9,936 bases of DNA from Clostridiales bacterium. Its GTDB lineage: Bacteria; Bacillota; Clostridia; Peptostreptococcales; Anaerovoracaceae. The position numbers and the translations under genes are program-made. This document shows, in pieces, positions 1-6,318 of the stretch (within the stretch, counting starts at the first letter, position 1; each line of letters begins with the position of its first letter). The stretch spans positions 1 through 9,936 of the forward strand of contig WRJV01000264.1 of NCBI GenBank assembly GCA_009778415.1. The letters run 5' to 3'. The notes beneath the pieces were generated by a model. It saw only the letters and a list, made by a program, of their open reading frames with translations, was not told the origin of the DNA and did not search any database.

Positions 1-208
1 CCACAGAGGCCAGAGCCCACACCACAACAAGCATCGTAGACTCCTGTATGCATATGAACAACACTGCTGCCATGGCTGTTGCATAAATCAGCAAATGAAG
101 AAACAGCGTACCCAAACGCTGAGTTTTTTCTTTGGCTATCATGTCGGTCTGCAAGTAAAAATCGCCCAGTGCATGACCTAGCAGCAACGGCAATAAAATA
201 ACACGCAT
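1..208 (-). CDS. DUF3307 family membrane protein, N-terminal 69 residues (gene runs off the window)
   Basis: The ATG is at 206-208 and the frame stays open to base 1, so the C-terminus lies outside the window. The visible 69 residues start MRVILLPLLLGHALGDFYLQ, followed by TDMIAKEK and a second hydrophobic stretch (about residues 38-68). A hydrophobic N-terminus with the GH-x3-DF-x-LQTD pattern is the signature I associate with DUF3307, a family of small integral membrane proteins of unknown function. The ribosome binding site AAAGGAG overlaps the TAA of the upstream satD-like gene (15-nt gap), so translation is probably coupled. DUF3307 genes are often found next to SatD genes, which supports the call. 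No biochemical role can be given; a joint membrane/cytosolic role with the SatD-like protein is inference. Confidence 0.75.
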   Translation of the reverse strand, partial: MRVILLPLLLGHALGDFYLQTDMIAKEKTQRLGTLFLHLLIYATAMAAVLFICIQESTMLVVVWALASV

Positions 209-223
209 GTTTTAATTGCTCCT

Positions 224-1309
224 TTACAGCTTATTCTGCATTGCCTCCCAGTTGAAATGAGCGGGTGCCCTTTCCCCCTTCATCGCCATTTCAATTGACC
301 GGCCTGTTGACAAAATCCTTTCTGCTTCGCTCAAACGACCCAAGCGGTATTGAGCTTCCACCATCAATAAGAGTGCCTGCAGCTTTGCGTCCCTTCCCGG
401 CGGAAGCCCTTCCTGCACCGCCAATGAGCGCTCAAGCACATGCACTGCATCTTCGTATCTCTGCTCTTTTAGCAGTGTCTCACCTTGCTTGTTCAGTATC
501 GGTGCCAGCTTTGAATCATTGTTTCCAAACTCAAGCTCTGCGGAATTCAAAGCATAAATGATGTTTTCCTCTGCCAACGTTAAATTGCCAGCGTCAAAAT
601 TGCGGCATGCAGTGTTAAAATAGATAGTATATCCGATTCTCTTATCGGAGTATCTGAGCACGTCCTTGTCCATATTGGCAAGATATTCTTCAATTGATCT
701 CCATGCCCTGCGATACGCTTCGTGATTGGCAGCTTTTAAATGCTTGCGGATTGCATTGCCTGTTACACCTGCCTCTTCCGCAAGCAAGGCTATGTCCCCA
801 CCCAACCGTTCAATGCCCCACACCGCTTTCCTCTGCCTGTCTGTCCAGCGAACGGTAACTGCGGACAAGAGGAACAATGTCGCATCGATCAGTGGCTGGG
901 CTTCCCGATTTGTTTGGATCGCCAATTGGAGCCAGTGAGAGCTTCTTTTCTTTTTTAGCACAGCCATGGCATCTGCCGCAATATGAAAAGCCGGTCCGTC
1001 CATTGTATTGACGCGTTGGTTGCCATCTCCGAACGTATGGAGTTCACCTAACCCGACGCTGATCCGAAGGCGGCTGACTGAGTACAATTCTTGGATAAGC
1101 TTTTGGATAATTTCCGGTGCCTTGTACTGAGCCAACAAAACTGCCTCAAAGCTGTCTCCGCCTGATAGTTCAAACCCAGATAGCATATAGGTTCTGTATT
1201 TTCTGTTTATCTCTTCAAATACTTGCCGAGACAAGATGCCAGCTTCGTCCCTGTTTTGGGGAAGCATTACTCTTGAGTTTACCATATCGCCAAGAATGAC
1301 ACAGTACAC
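224..1309 (-). CDS. SatD-family protein with HTH and TPR-like regions
   Basis: A 361-aa protein if started at GTG 1307-1309, which has GGAGGG seven bases upstream. The upstream TTG at 1330 would put that Shine-Dalgarno inside the gene. Residues 1-125 match the SatD pattern: VILGDMVNSR at 4-13, GGDSF near 50-54, RISVGLGEL at 82-90 and MDGPAFHIA at 103-111. The paired GD motifs resemble the metal-binding layout of nucleotide-cyclase-like folds, but that is only a resemblance. Residues about 155-195 (WTDRQRKAVW, then LAEEAGVTGNAIRKHL) look like a helix-turn-helix. Residues about 225-345 have TPR-like helical pairs with YxxA-type spacing (AEENIIYALN, YEDAVHVLERSLAVQE, LGRLSEAERILS). SatD was named from an acid-tolerance locus in Streptococcus mutans; its molecular activity is not established. 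The gene has its own strong promoter with an operator-like array, and leads a two-gene unit with the DUF3307 gene. The family call is fairly firm; the TPR call is moderate. Confidence 0.78.
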   Translation of the reverse strand: MYCVILGDMVNSRVMLPQNRDEAGILSRQVFEEINRKYRTYMLSGFELSGGDSFEAVLLAQYKAPEIIQKLIQELYSVSRLRISVGLGELHTFGDGNQRVNTMDGPAFHIAADAMAVLKKKRSSHWLQLAIQTNREAQPLIDATLFLLSAVTVRWTDRQRKAVWGIERLGGDIALLAEEAGVTGNAIRKHLKAANHEAYRRAWRSIEEYLANMDKDVLRYSDKRIGYTIYFNTACRNFDAGNLTLAEENIIYALNSAELEFGNNDSKLAPILNKQGETLLKEQRYEDAVHVLERSLAVQEGLPPGRDAKLQALLLMVEAQYRLGRLSEAERILSTGRSIEMAMKGERAPAHFNWEAMQNKL

Positions 1310-1316
1310 GTCTTTT

Positions 1317-1322
1317 CCCTCC
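1317..1322 (-). promoter_or_regulatory. Ribosome binding site that sets the satD-like start
   Basis: GGAGGG on the minus strand, seven bases before GTG 1307-1309. The in-frame TTG at 1330 lies upstream of this site and has no comparable Shine-Dalgarno of its own, so the GTG is chosen as the start. Confidence 0.7.
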
Positions 1323-1360
1323 GTAAACAAGCTTTGCCAGATTATCGATTGATTGTTCTA

Positions 1361-1389
1361 ATTTTATACCTTTTTAGGTGCTTTGTCAA
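1361..1389 (-). promoter_or_regulatory. Sigma-A-type promoter of the satD-like gene
   Basis: On the minus strand, TTGACA (1384-1389) is separated by exactly 17 bp from TAAAAT (1361-1366). The -35 is a perfect consensus and the -10 is 5 of 6. Transcription should start near 1354, giving a leader of about 45 nt before the GTG start. One ACC-N6-GGT box (1368-1379) sits inside the spacer, so a protein bound there would block polymerase. Confidence 0.75.
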
Positions 1390-1437
1390 ATACTTTACCT
1401 ATAATGGTATAAAAAAATATTTTCAACCTAATATGGT
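1368..1437 (-). promoter_or_regulatory. Three ACC-N6-GGT palindromes at 29-bp spacing: probable operator array
   Basis: The plus strand shows ACCTTTTTAGGT (1368-1379), ACCTATAATGGT (1397-1408) and ACCTAATATGGT (1426-1437). Their centres are at 1373.5, 1402.5 and 1431.5, exactly 29 bp apart. Relative to a start near 1354 they lie at about -19, -48 and -77: within the promoter spacer, just upstream of -35, and further upstream. Sites 1 and 2 also carry outward TATACC/GGTATA extensions, forming a larger inverted repeat matching at 13 of 15 positions. Site 3 extends to CAACC/GGTTG (1424-1439). The arrangement suggests cooperative binding of a dimeric regulator. Its identity is unknown; the SatD-like protein with its HTH is one candidate for autoregulation. 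Confidence 0.6.
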
Positions 1438-1439
1438 TG
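1411..1439 (-). terminator. Weak possible terminator after the double ureohydrolase gene
   Basis: Directly after the TAG at 1441-1443 the minus strand reads CAACC, ATATTA, GGTTG (a 5-bp stem, 1424-1439), then AAAATA and seven T's (1411-1417). The stem is short and the T-run starts late, so termination would be inefficient. The same bases form operator-like site 3, and either reading may be correct. Confidence 0.3.
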
Positions 1440-1440
1440 T

Positions 1441-3180
1441 CTATAATCCGCATCCCAGTTTGACAATCTCCTGTATTACGGCGTCGCCTTCTTCCCCGGA
1501 CGGGCTGTATTCGAAAAGCCCCAGCCCCACAAAGCTGAATTCCTCCCGAAGCCTTTTCAGCAGCACCAGCAGCGTCTCGGTTTTCAAGCCGCCCGGGGCT
1601 TTGACAGGCACGCATGCAAACTCGTCAGGGTCCAGAACGTCCAAATCAATATGCAAATACACATTTTTGTGCCCTTTTTCCCGAACAGCTTCAACCACGC
1701 GCTCGATGTCTCCTTCAACCTCGCCCGTCTCAAGCACTTTTATGTTCCGCTCTTTTATGTAACCTGCTTCTGCCATGTCCAAATCCCTGACCCCAACCAT
1801 GACCACTTGACTGGGCGAAAGGTTTGAAAACAGCGAATCCAGTATTACTTCGTCGCCCTCCCCGAGCAGCGTCCGCAGGGGCATGCCGTATAAGCACTTG
1901 CTTTCCGAGGATTCCGGCGTGTTGAGGTCGCCATGGGCGTCAAAATACAGCAGCGTCATGTCGCCGCCGGTTATCTCGTTCAAGTACGAAACGGGCATGA
2001 TGTCCGCGTCGCAACCTCCGCCGATTGCAAAAATCGTAGCCGGACGGCTTTCTATTATCTGTATCTTGGTGCGTATCAATTGCTCGAACAGTTCGCTGTA
2101 GCCCCTGATGCCGTTCCTGGTTTTGCTCAAATTTGAGGTGCTGACTTCGATTTCCGCGAGATTTGCCCCGTAAAGATGTTTTTCCTTTATGCGCATTGCG
2201 CCCGCCAACGTCGACAAATCCTGCCCCCCGCCCTGCCATTGCGGGACTAGGAGGTTCAAGTGGGTCTTCTTTATCTTGTCCAAGTAGTGCCCCCAGCATT
2301 CGGTGATGATCTTCCTAGCGGCAAACATGGACGAAAGCGAAGGGTCGAGGCTCGGCGCCACTTCAACCACGTCAAACCCGACAACGTTCAGGTTTTGGAA
2401 AATCTCCTCAAGCAGGTACAACAGCTCCCTTGAGCTAAGGCCTCCGGGCTGCGGGGTTCCGGTCCCTGCCGCGTACGCCGGATCCAGCCCGTCGATGTCC
2501 ACAGTCACGTAAACGTGCGAAAACTGCTGCATTTCTGCTACGACTTCCTCCGCAACGCTCTGTACCCCTTCCGCAAACACCTGCTTCGCCGTCTTCATGT
2601 TTACCCAGTTCTCTTTCAGGAACGCGATCTCGTCCGGTTCAAATGAACGGATGCCGACGAAATAAATGTTTTCCGGCCCGGCTATGTTTTCAAGCTCCAG
2701 CGCCCTCCTCTGCACGCATCCGTGGGAATACCTGTCGCCACCCAGCGTGTCGCATAGGTCTGAGTGCGCGTCGATATGGATGATGCCGAATTGCCCGCCA
2801 AGCGCCCTGTCCACGCCGGCCTCAATCGGTATTGTGACTGAATGGTCTCCGCCTACGCAGGTGAAAAACACGCCGTCCTTCACGAGCCCGCACACGTACT
2901 CGCTGACTTCGCTGTGCAGCCTTTCGCGGTCCTTTTCCGCAAAGTCTCCGGCGTCGTACACTATTAGCTCCTCGATGCTCTTGCCTTCTTCTGTCGAAGG
3001 CGCCGACGTAAAAGTGTTCGCCCTCAGCACGGACGGCGCTTCTGCCGCCCCCTTCCGATAGCTTGCGGCTTCATCGTAAGGTATGCCGAAAACTACTATG
3101 TCTGCTTCTTTTTCCGTCAAGTCCGGCCGGTTTAAGCCGCACCAGATACCGCTTGATTTGGCGTATTCGTCTTTTTGCAT
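1441..3180 (-). CDS. Tandem ureohydrolase: agmatinase-like domain fused to a second arginase-family domain
   Basis: A 579-aa protein; family members are usually about 270-310 aa. The ATG at 3178-3180 follows GGAGG by seven bases; the open frame further upstream is not protein-like and covers the promoter. Domain 1 (residues about 1-303) has the full Mn2+-binding set: GGDHS (H113), DAHSD (D137, H139, D141), SHG (152-154), DIDGLDP with D228 and D230, and E273. This fits agmatinase (agmatine to putrescine plus urea), although substrate cannot be fixed from motifs. Domain 2 (residues about 306-579) starts with LNLLVPQWQGG, typical of a separate arginase-like subfamily. It keeps DAHGD (D414, H416, D418), DLDVLDP (D512, D514) and E557, but has GGGCD where GGDHS is expected, so the first metal ligand His is replaced by C390, and YGMP (431-434) in place of HGMP. 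The two domains differ in sequence, so this looks like fusion of two paralogous genes rather than recent duplication. The protein is cytosolic (no signal peptide). It has its own promoter and sits alone in its unit. Confidence 0.85.
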   Translation of the reverse strand: MQKDEYAKSSGIWCGLNRPDLTEKEADIVVFGIPYDEAASYRKGAAEAPSVLRANTFTSAPSTEEGKSIEELIVYDAGDFAEKDRERLHSEVSEYVCGLVKDGVFFTCVGGDHSVTIPIEAGVDRALGGQFGIIHIDAHSDLCDTLGGDRYSHGCVQRRALELENIAGPENIYFVGIRSFEPDEIAFLKENWVNMKTAKQVFAEGVQSVAEEVVAEMQQFSHVYVTVDIDGLDPAYAAGTGTPQPGGLSSRELLYLLEEIFQNLNVVGFDVVEVAPSLDPSLSSMFAARKIITECWGHYLDKIKKTHLNLLVPQWQGGGQDLSTLAGAMRIKEKHLYGANLAEIEVSTSNLSKTRNGIRGYSELFEQLIRTKIQIIESRPATIFAIGGGCDADIMPVSYLNEITGGDMTLLYFDAHGDLNTPESSESKCLYGMPLRTLLGEGDEVILDSLFSNLSPSQVVMVGVRDLDMAEAGYIKERNIKVLETGEVEGDIERVVEAVREKGHKNVYLHIDLDVLDPDEFACVPVKAPGGLKTETLLVLLKRLREEFSFVGLGLFEYSPSGEEGDAVIQEIVKLGCGL

Positions 3181-3221
3181 AGTGGTTCCTCCATTCCGTT
3201 GCTTCACAGTTTGATAAATAA

Positions 3222-3250
3222 AGTATACAATAAAATCATATGAAAATAAA
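3222..3250 (-). promoter_or_regulatory. Probable promoter of the double ureohydrolase gene
   Basis: On the minus strand, TATACT (3222-3227) is a good -10 element, and 17 bp upstream lies TTTATT (3245-3250), a weak -35 with 3 of 6 matches. The region is AT-rich. The predicted start near 3215 gives a leader of about 35 nt ahead of ATG 3180. Confidence 0.45.
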
Positions 3251-3269
3251 CATTTTTTCACTTGCACAA

Positions 3270-3312
3270 AGATAAAAGCAGTGCCAAAACTGCTGCTTGT
3301 GGCACTGCTTTT
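3270..3312 (-). terminator. Intrinsic terminator after the dockerin peptidase gene
   Basis: A perfect 13-bp inverted repeat: AAAAGCAGTGCCA (3274-3286) pairs with TGGCACTGCTTTT (3300-3312) around a 13-nt loop. On the minus strand the stem ends in TTTT followed by ATC. The A/T-flanked GC-rich stem is symmetrical and could act on both strands, but no plus-strand gene needs it. It lies 28 bases past the peptidase stop codon and before the ureohydrolase promoter. Confidence 0.8.
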
Positions 3313-3320
3313 CAAACTAT

Positions 3321-3340
3321 TGCCTAGGTTAAAATAGGCA
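3321..3340. repeat. Small inverted repeat directly after the peptidase stop codon
   Basis: TGCCTA (3321-3326) and TAGGCA (3335-3340) form a 6-bp stem with an 8-nt A/T-rich loop, touching the TAG at 3341-3343. There is no T-tract. It may stabilise the mRNA 3' end next to the main terminator; function is inferred. Confidence 0.4.
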
Positions 3341-5980
3341 CTACTTAGTGTAGTGGATGAACAAGTCAAGCAGGTCGAGCATGTCGATCTTGCCATCTTC
3401 GTTCACGTCGCACATGCTGGCGGTGACTCCTTTGCCTTTTGAGTCATTGACCTTCACCAGCGTGTCCCAACCTGCGGTATCTCTGTTGAAACCGCAGTAA
3501 AGCAGCATGATGCCAAGGTCAAGAGCGTCGACTATGCCGTCTTTGTTCAGGTCGTATTTCGAGTAGACAAGCTTGTCAATGTACGTTGTAGCTACGCCGT
3601 TTTCAATGCTGCTGCCTATATAAGCCGTTATCTCGTTGTCATACCCGACAGCTTTGATGCTTTTTAGCGTCATGGTAGCATCGCCAATTGCTCTTGGCGT
3701 GTAAGTGAACACTGCTATGTCTGTTGGGGCTGCGCTGGTGTACCCTACAGAACCCCCTGCCGGGTAACCGAGGGTCATCGAGCCCTTCCACGTGTCGCCG
3801 CCTTGGTAGGTCCAAAGTATGCCGTCGACTGCCGCAAATCCAGAAAGCGGCTCAACGCTCTTGACTGCCAGCATGCCTCCGTCCATTTCAAACTCAACTG
3901 CGACGCTGAGAAGGTCTTCTGCATCGCGGACAGACAGCACGTACTCTACGTCGCCTTCAATGCCGCTCACTTCATCCACGCTGAGGCTCGCCTTCAGGTT
4001 TGCGTCGAAAAACTCGCTGCGCATGCCGGTCCTAAACTGCCTGTATTCGTTGGTTTTGTGGTCCATGAGCCCCGTTCCGTAGGCTGTTGACGAGGAAGCC
4101 GACACGGTTTGTATTGCCGGGAACGTGTATGTCGCTGAACCTCCATCCGTAAACGTATTGCTCGCTGTACCAGACACTGAGCCAACAAAATTGACGCTGA
4201 CTTCGTCATACGCGTTAAAGAGCTGGCTGGCGTTGGTCAGCGTGACCTTGGTTTTGTCGCCGACGTGCCTGTAATTGTACAGGGCGCGTTTTGACACTTC
4301 AAGGTCAAGCGCAGTCCTGATGCCAACGTCTGCCAAGTTGCAGTTGCCCAAGTTGCGTTGGTAGCTGTAATTCAGTTCGAGAGTGTCATCGGCTGTGTGG
4401 TACTGCGGTTCGGTGCCAAAGGACGTGCCGCCCTCGTTGTAGATGATGGCAATGTTGCATCCTTCAATTCCCCTGTTGGAGAACTGGATGTGGTCAGTGG
4501 AGCCGAAATTGAAGAGCTTGTAGTTGGTGATCCCCGGTGCCATTGGTACGTCTTGGCAATGGTTGAGAATCAGCCATGACGGCAGGTCGAATATGGGGCT
4601 GTCGTTGACGCCGCCGCTGCCTTTGTACGTATGCACTGCTACCGTGCTCAGCAGCTGGCCAGCAGATGTCGTGTTCGGAGAGGCGCCCATGTCAAGGTTG
4701 ATGTTTATGGCAATGTCGCTTCTACCTTCTGCAATGGCCTTCTCTGCAAGGTAAACCGCGCCCAGCATCCCACCGCCGTCCTCAGCCCCAACAGCTGCGA
4801 ATACAATTTCGATGTTACCGTTGTCTACGTTTGCATACCTTCTGGCGAGCTCGACTACCGACGCCACGCTGGAGCCGTTGTCTCCGGCACCCGGGCTGGC
4901 TAGGACAGTGTCGATGTGCGCTGTAACGAAGATGATGAGGTCGGGGTTGTCGGGATTCTTTGCCGGCTTAGTGGCGTACACTGCCCCGGTCTCTGTCCTT
5001 GCGTACCTTTCCATGAAATCAAAATTGGCTGCGTTCGCGACAGCTTTTTCAAAGAAATACCCCGGTGCCGCCACTGTCGGCACGTTCACAGTGCCAGAGA
5101 CTGACGGAACCGTCCTGTAATTTGCCGCAGTAACTGCGCTGCCAGCCCTTGTGACCACCATGCCTTTTACGTTCACGTCAGGGTCTGCGTTAAGTGCAGT
5201 AACGATGGCGTTGATAACAGTGGCGTTTATCGTTGCTGCATTGACCCTCACTGCACCGACTATGTCGCCGGCGGTGCCTGCGGGCAGGGCATATGCCGCA
5301 TCAGTGCCCAGATCGACAAGTTTGCAGCCTTCAAGCTTGCTGAAAGCCGTGCTAGCTGGGTAAGCGTTACCGACCACGTCAGCCGCTCCGTCCCTGAAAG
5401 CGAGCATACCGGTGTAGCCCACCGATCGAAGCGGTATTTTCGCCCATTCCACGTCAGTGTAGCCGAAATCCTTGAACCTCTTCTCAACATAAGCCATGGA
5501 CTTGGCTTCGTTGGGCATCCCGTGGAACCTGACGCCGCAATCATCTACCAAGTACCTCATGGTTTCCATTATCGTGCAATCCGGGTCCATTCCAAAGATG
5601 AACCTCTCAGGCCACCTGTAAGTTTCTGCCGGGCCGGCGGCAAGGAAATACTCCCCGTCGGGCAGTGCGTCGAAAAAGGTTGCAGGCACTCTGATTGCGA
5701 GGGTGTCTACCGTGTTGTCCAGACCCGGATAGGTACCTATTGAATGCACGTCCGTTAGCGGGTACGGCCCGACCATCTGAACCGTTAGGCTGTAGTCTGC
5801 CGGCGCGTCCAAGTAAGAGAAGCCGACAGTAATTGTCTTTCCGCCTGTTGCGTCGGTTTCGTCAACCATCTGTACGCTTGTGATCTCAAAGTCTGCCGCT
5901 GCCGTGCTGTTTCCGAAAGACGGGATCGCAAGGGAGAACAGCAGCGCAAATGCGAGCGTAATTGCTAATAGTTTTCTCAT
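3341..5980 (-). CDS. Secreted M28-family metallopeptidase with cohesin-like and type I dockerin domains
   Basis: An 879-aa exported protein. ATG 5978-5980 has AAGGAG ten bases upstream. Residues 1-28 are a signal peptide (MRKLL, hydrophobic core, AIPSFGNSTAAA). Residues about 30-125 look like a beta-rich module of unknown type. Residues about 210-320 resemble a protease-associated (PA) insert. The M28 zinc-peptidase core spans about 340-560: AHIDT (H355, D357), GAGDNGS (D367), GAEDGG (E400 as general base, D401 where most members have Glu), NLDMG (D430), DHIQF (496-500) and YHTADDT (H528). The metal-binding set is therefore complete with one conservative E-to-D change, so activity as an aminopeptidase-like enzyme is plausible; substrate unknown. 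Residues about 664-790 resemble a cohesin fold (SLSVDEVSGIEGDVEYVLSV, later a FTYTPRAIGDATMTL segment). Residues 808-878 are a dockerin with two calcium loops, DLNKDGIVDALD (810) and DVNEDGKIDMLD (858). The dockerin implies docking to a scaffold or cell-surface cohesin. It is transcribed alone, with its own promoter and terminator. Confidence 0.88.
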   Translation of the reverse strand: MRKLLAITLAFALLFSLAIPSFGNSTAAADFEITSVQMVDETDATGGKTITVGFSYLDAPADYSLTVQMVGPYPLTDVHSIGTYPGLDNTVDTLAIRVPATFFDALPDGEYFLAAGPAETYRWPERFIFGMDPDCTIMETMRYLVDDCGVRFHGMPNEAKSMAYVEKRFKDFGYTDVEWAKIPLRSVGYTGMLAFRDGAADVVGNAYPASTAFSKLEGCKLVDLGTDAAYALPAGTAGDIVGAVRVNAATINATVINAIVTALNADPDVNVKGMVVTRAGSAVTAANYRTVPSVSGTVNVPTVAAPGYFFEKAVANAANFDFMERYARTETGAVYATKPAKNPDNPDLIIFVTAHIDTVLASPGAGDNGSSVASVVELARRYANVDNGNIEIVFAAVGAEDGGGMLGAVYLAEKAIAEGRSDIAININLDMGASPNTTSAGQLLSTVAVHTYKGSGGVNDSPIFDLPSWLILNHCQDVPMAPGITNYKLFNFGSTDHIQFSNRGIEGCNIAIIYNEGGTSFGTEPQYHTADDTLELNYSYQRNLGNCNLADVGIRTALDLEVSKRALYNYRHVGDKTKVTLTNASQLFNAYDEVSVNFVGSVSGTASNTFTDGGSATYTFPAIQTVSASSSTAYGTGLMDHKTNEYRQFRTGMRSEFFDANLKASLSVDEVSGIEGDVEYVLSVRDAEDLLSVAVEFEMDGGMLAVKSVEPLSGFAAVDGILWTYQGGDTWKGSMTLGYPAGGSVGYTSAAPTDIAVFTYTPRAIGDATMTLKSIKAVGYDNEITAYIGSSIENGVATTYIDKLVYSKYDLNKDGIVDALDLGIMLLYCGFNRDTAGWDTLVKVNDSKGKGVTASMCDVNEDGKIDMLDLLDLFIHYTK

Positions 5981-6200
5981 TGTTGATTCACTCCTTCGTT
6001 TTTATGCTGCTACAGGACATGAAACTCTGCATGAAAACTGTGGCAGCTTGCATTAACTCATGCCTCTTTTGTTCTGCCGTTGGGGTTCAGCGTTTTCAGC
6101 CTCGCTTTTAGGGAACGTGGTTAACCCGATTGTCAATTGCTGGGCCTCACCTCCTCTTATGTTCAGTATCCCAGCGTAGGCTGTCGCCCACGTTAGTGTT
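5981..6200 (-). other. Long 5' leader of the dockerin peptidase mRNA
   Basis: About 220 nt separate the predicted transcription start (near 6200) from ATG 5980. It contains a near-perfect Shine-Dalgarno, GAGGAGGTGA (6147-6156), with no ATG at a usable distance. The only reachable start is TTG at 6134-6136, 10 nt downstream, opening a 27-codon frame that ends TAA at 6053-6055. A 6-bp repeat, GCTGGG (6139-6144) and CCCAGC (6170-6175), would place the orphan site in a 25-nt hairpin loop. This could be a leader peptide, an attenuator or a structured RNA regulator. I could not match it to a known riboswitch class by eye. Confidence 0.4.
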
Positions 6201-6206
6201 ATGTAG

Positions 6207-6235
6207 ATTATACAATTGTTGACAACTTTCGTCAA
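6207..6235 (-). promoter_or_regulatory. Sigma-A-type promoter of the dockerin peptidase gene
   Basis: On the minus strand, TTGACG (6230-6235) and a perfect TATAAT (6207-6212) are separated by 17 bp. Transcription would start near 6200. An inverted repeat TTGAC-N7-GTCAA (6219-6235) covers the -35 and half of the spacer, and could be an operator or could reflect chance similarity to the -35 sequence. Confidence 0.78.
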
Positions 6236-6273
6236 ATTTTTTTCGTTATTTGGTGATTAAGTGATTAGTTGCG

Positions 6274-6304
6274 CAAATAAAAAAGCACCTGCTTGCGGTG
6301 CTTT
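6274..6304 (-). terminator. Intrinsic terminator of the Tad operon
   Basis: On the minus strand AAAGCACC (6297-6304) and GGTGCTTT (6282-6289) form an 8-bp stem around a 7-nt loop, followed by a T-rich tail (TTTATTTG). It begins 14 bases past the stop codon of the last gene, so it closes the operon and insulates the downstream peptidase promoter. Confidence 0.85.
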
Positions 6305-6318
6305 CCCTATGTGCCGCA

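Noticed and set aside
1310..1330. TTG start seven codons upstream in the satD-like gene
   Set aside because: The GGAGGG at 1317-1322 would be inside the gene, and GTG 1309 has correct spacing to it.
2250..2320. Frameshift or assembly error joining two ureohydrolase genes
   Set aside because: The frame is continuous through the junction and both domains are complete in the same frame, so a true fusion is the simplest reading. It remains listed as a test.
3274..3312. Hairpin as a mobile-element end or small RNA
   Set aside because: Its position just past a stop codon with a T-ending stem is fully explained by an intrinsic terminator.
3181..3396. N-terminal extension of the ureohydrolase frame
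   Set aside because: It runs through the promoter and into the preceding terminator and is Ser/Thr/Cys-rich noise. ATG 3180 has a proper GGAGG.
6053..6235. 60-aa open frame over the peptidase promoter and leader
   Set aside because: Its ATG lies upstream of the -10 and predicted transcription start, and the N-terminal half is read from promoter DNA. Only the 27-codon TTG part could be translated, and this is reported as part of the leader.
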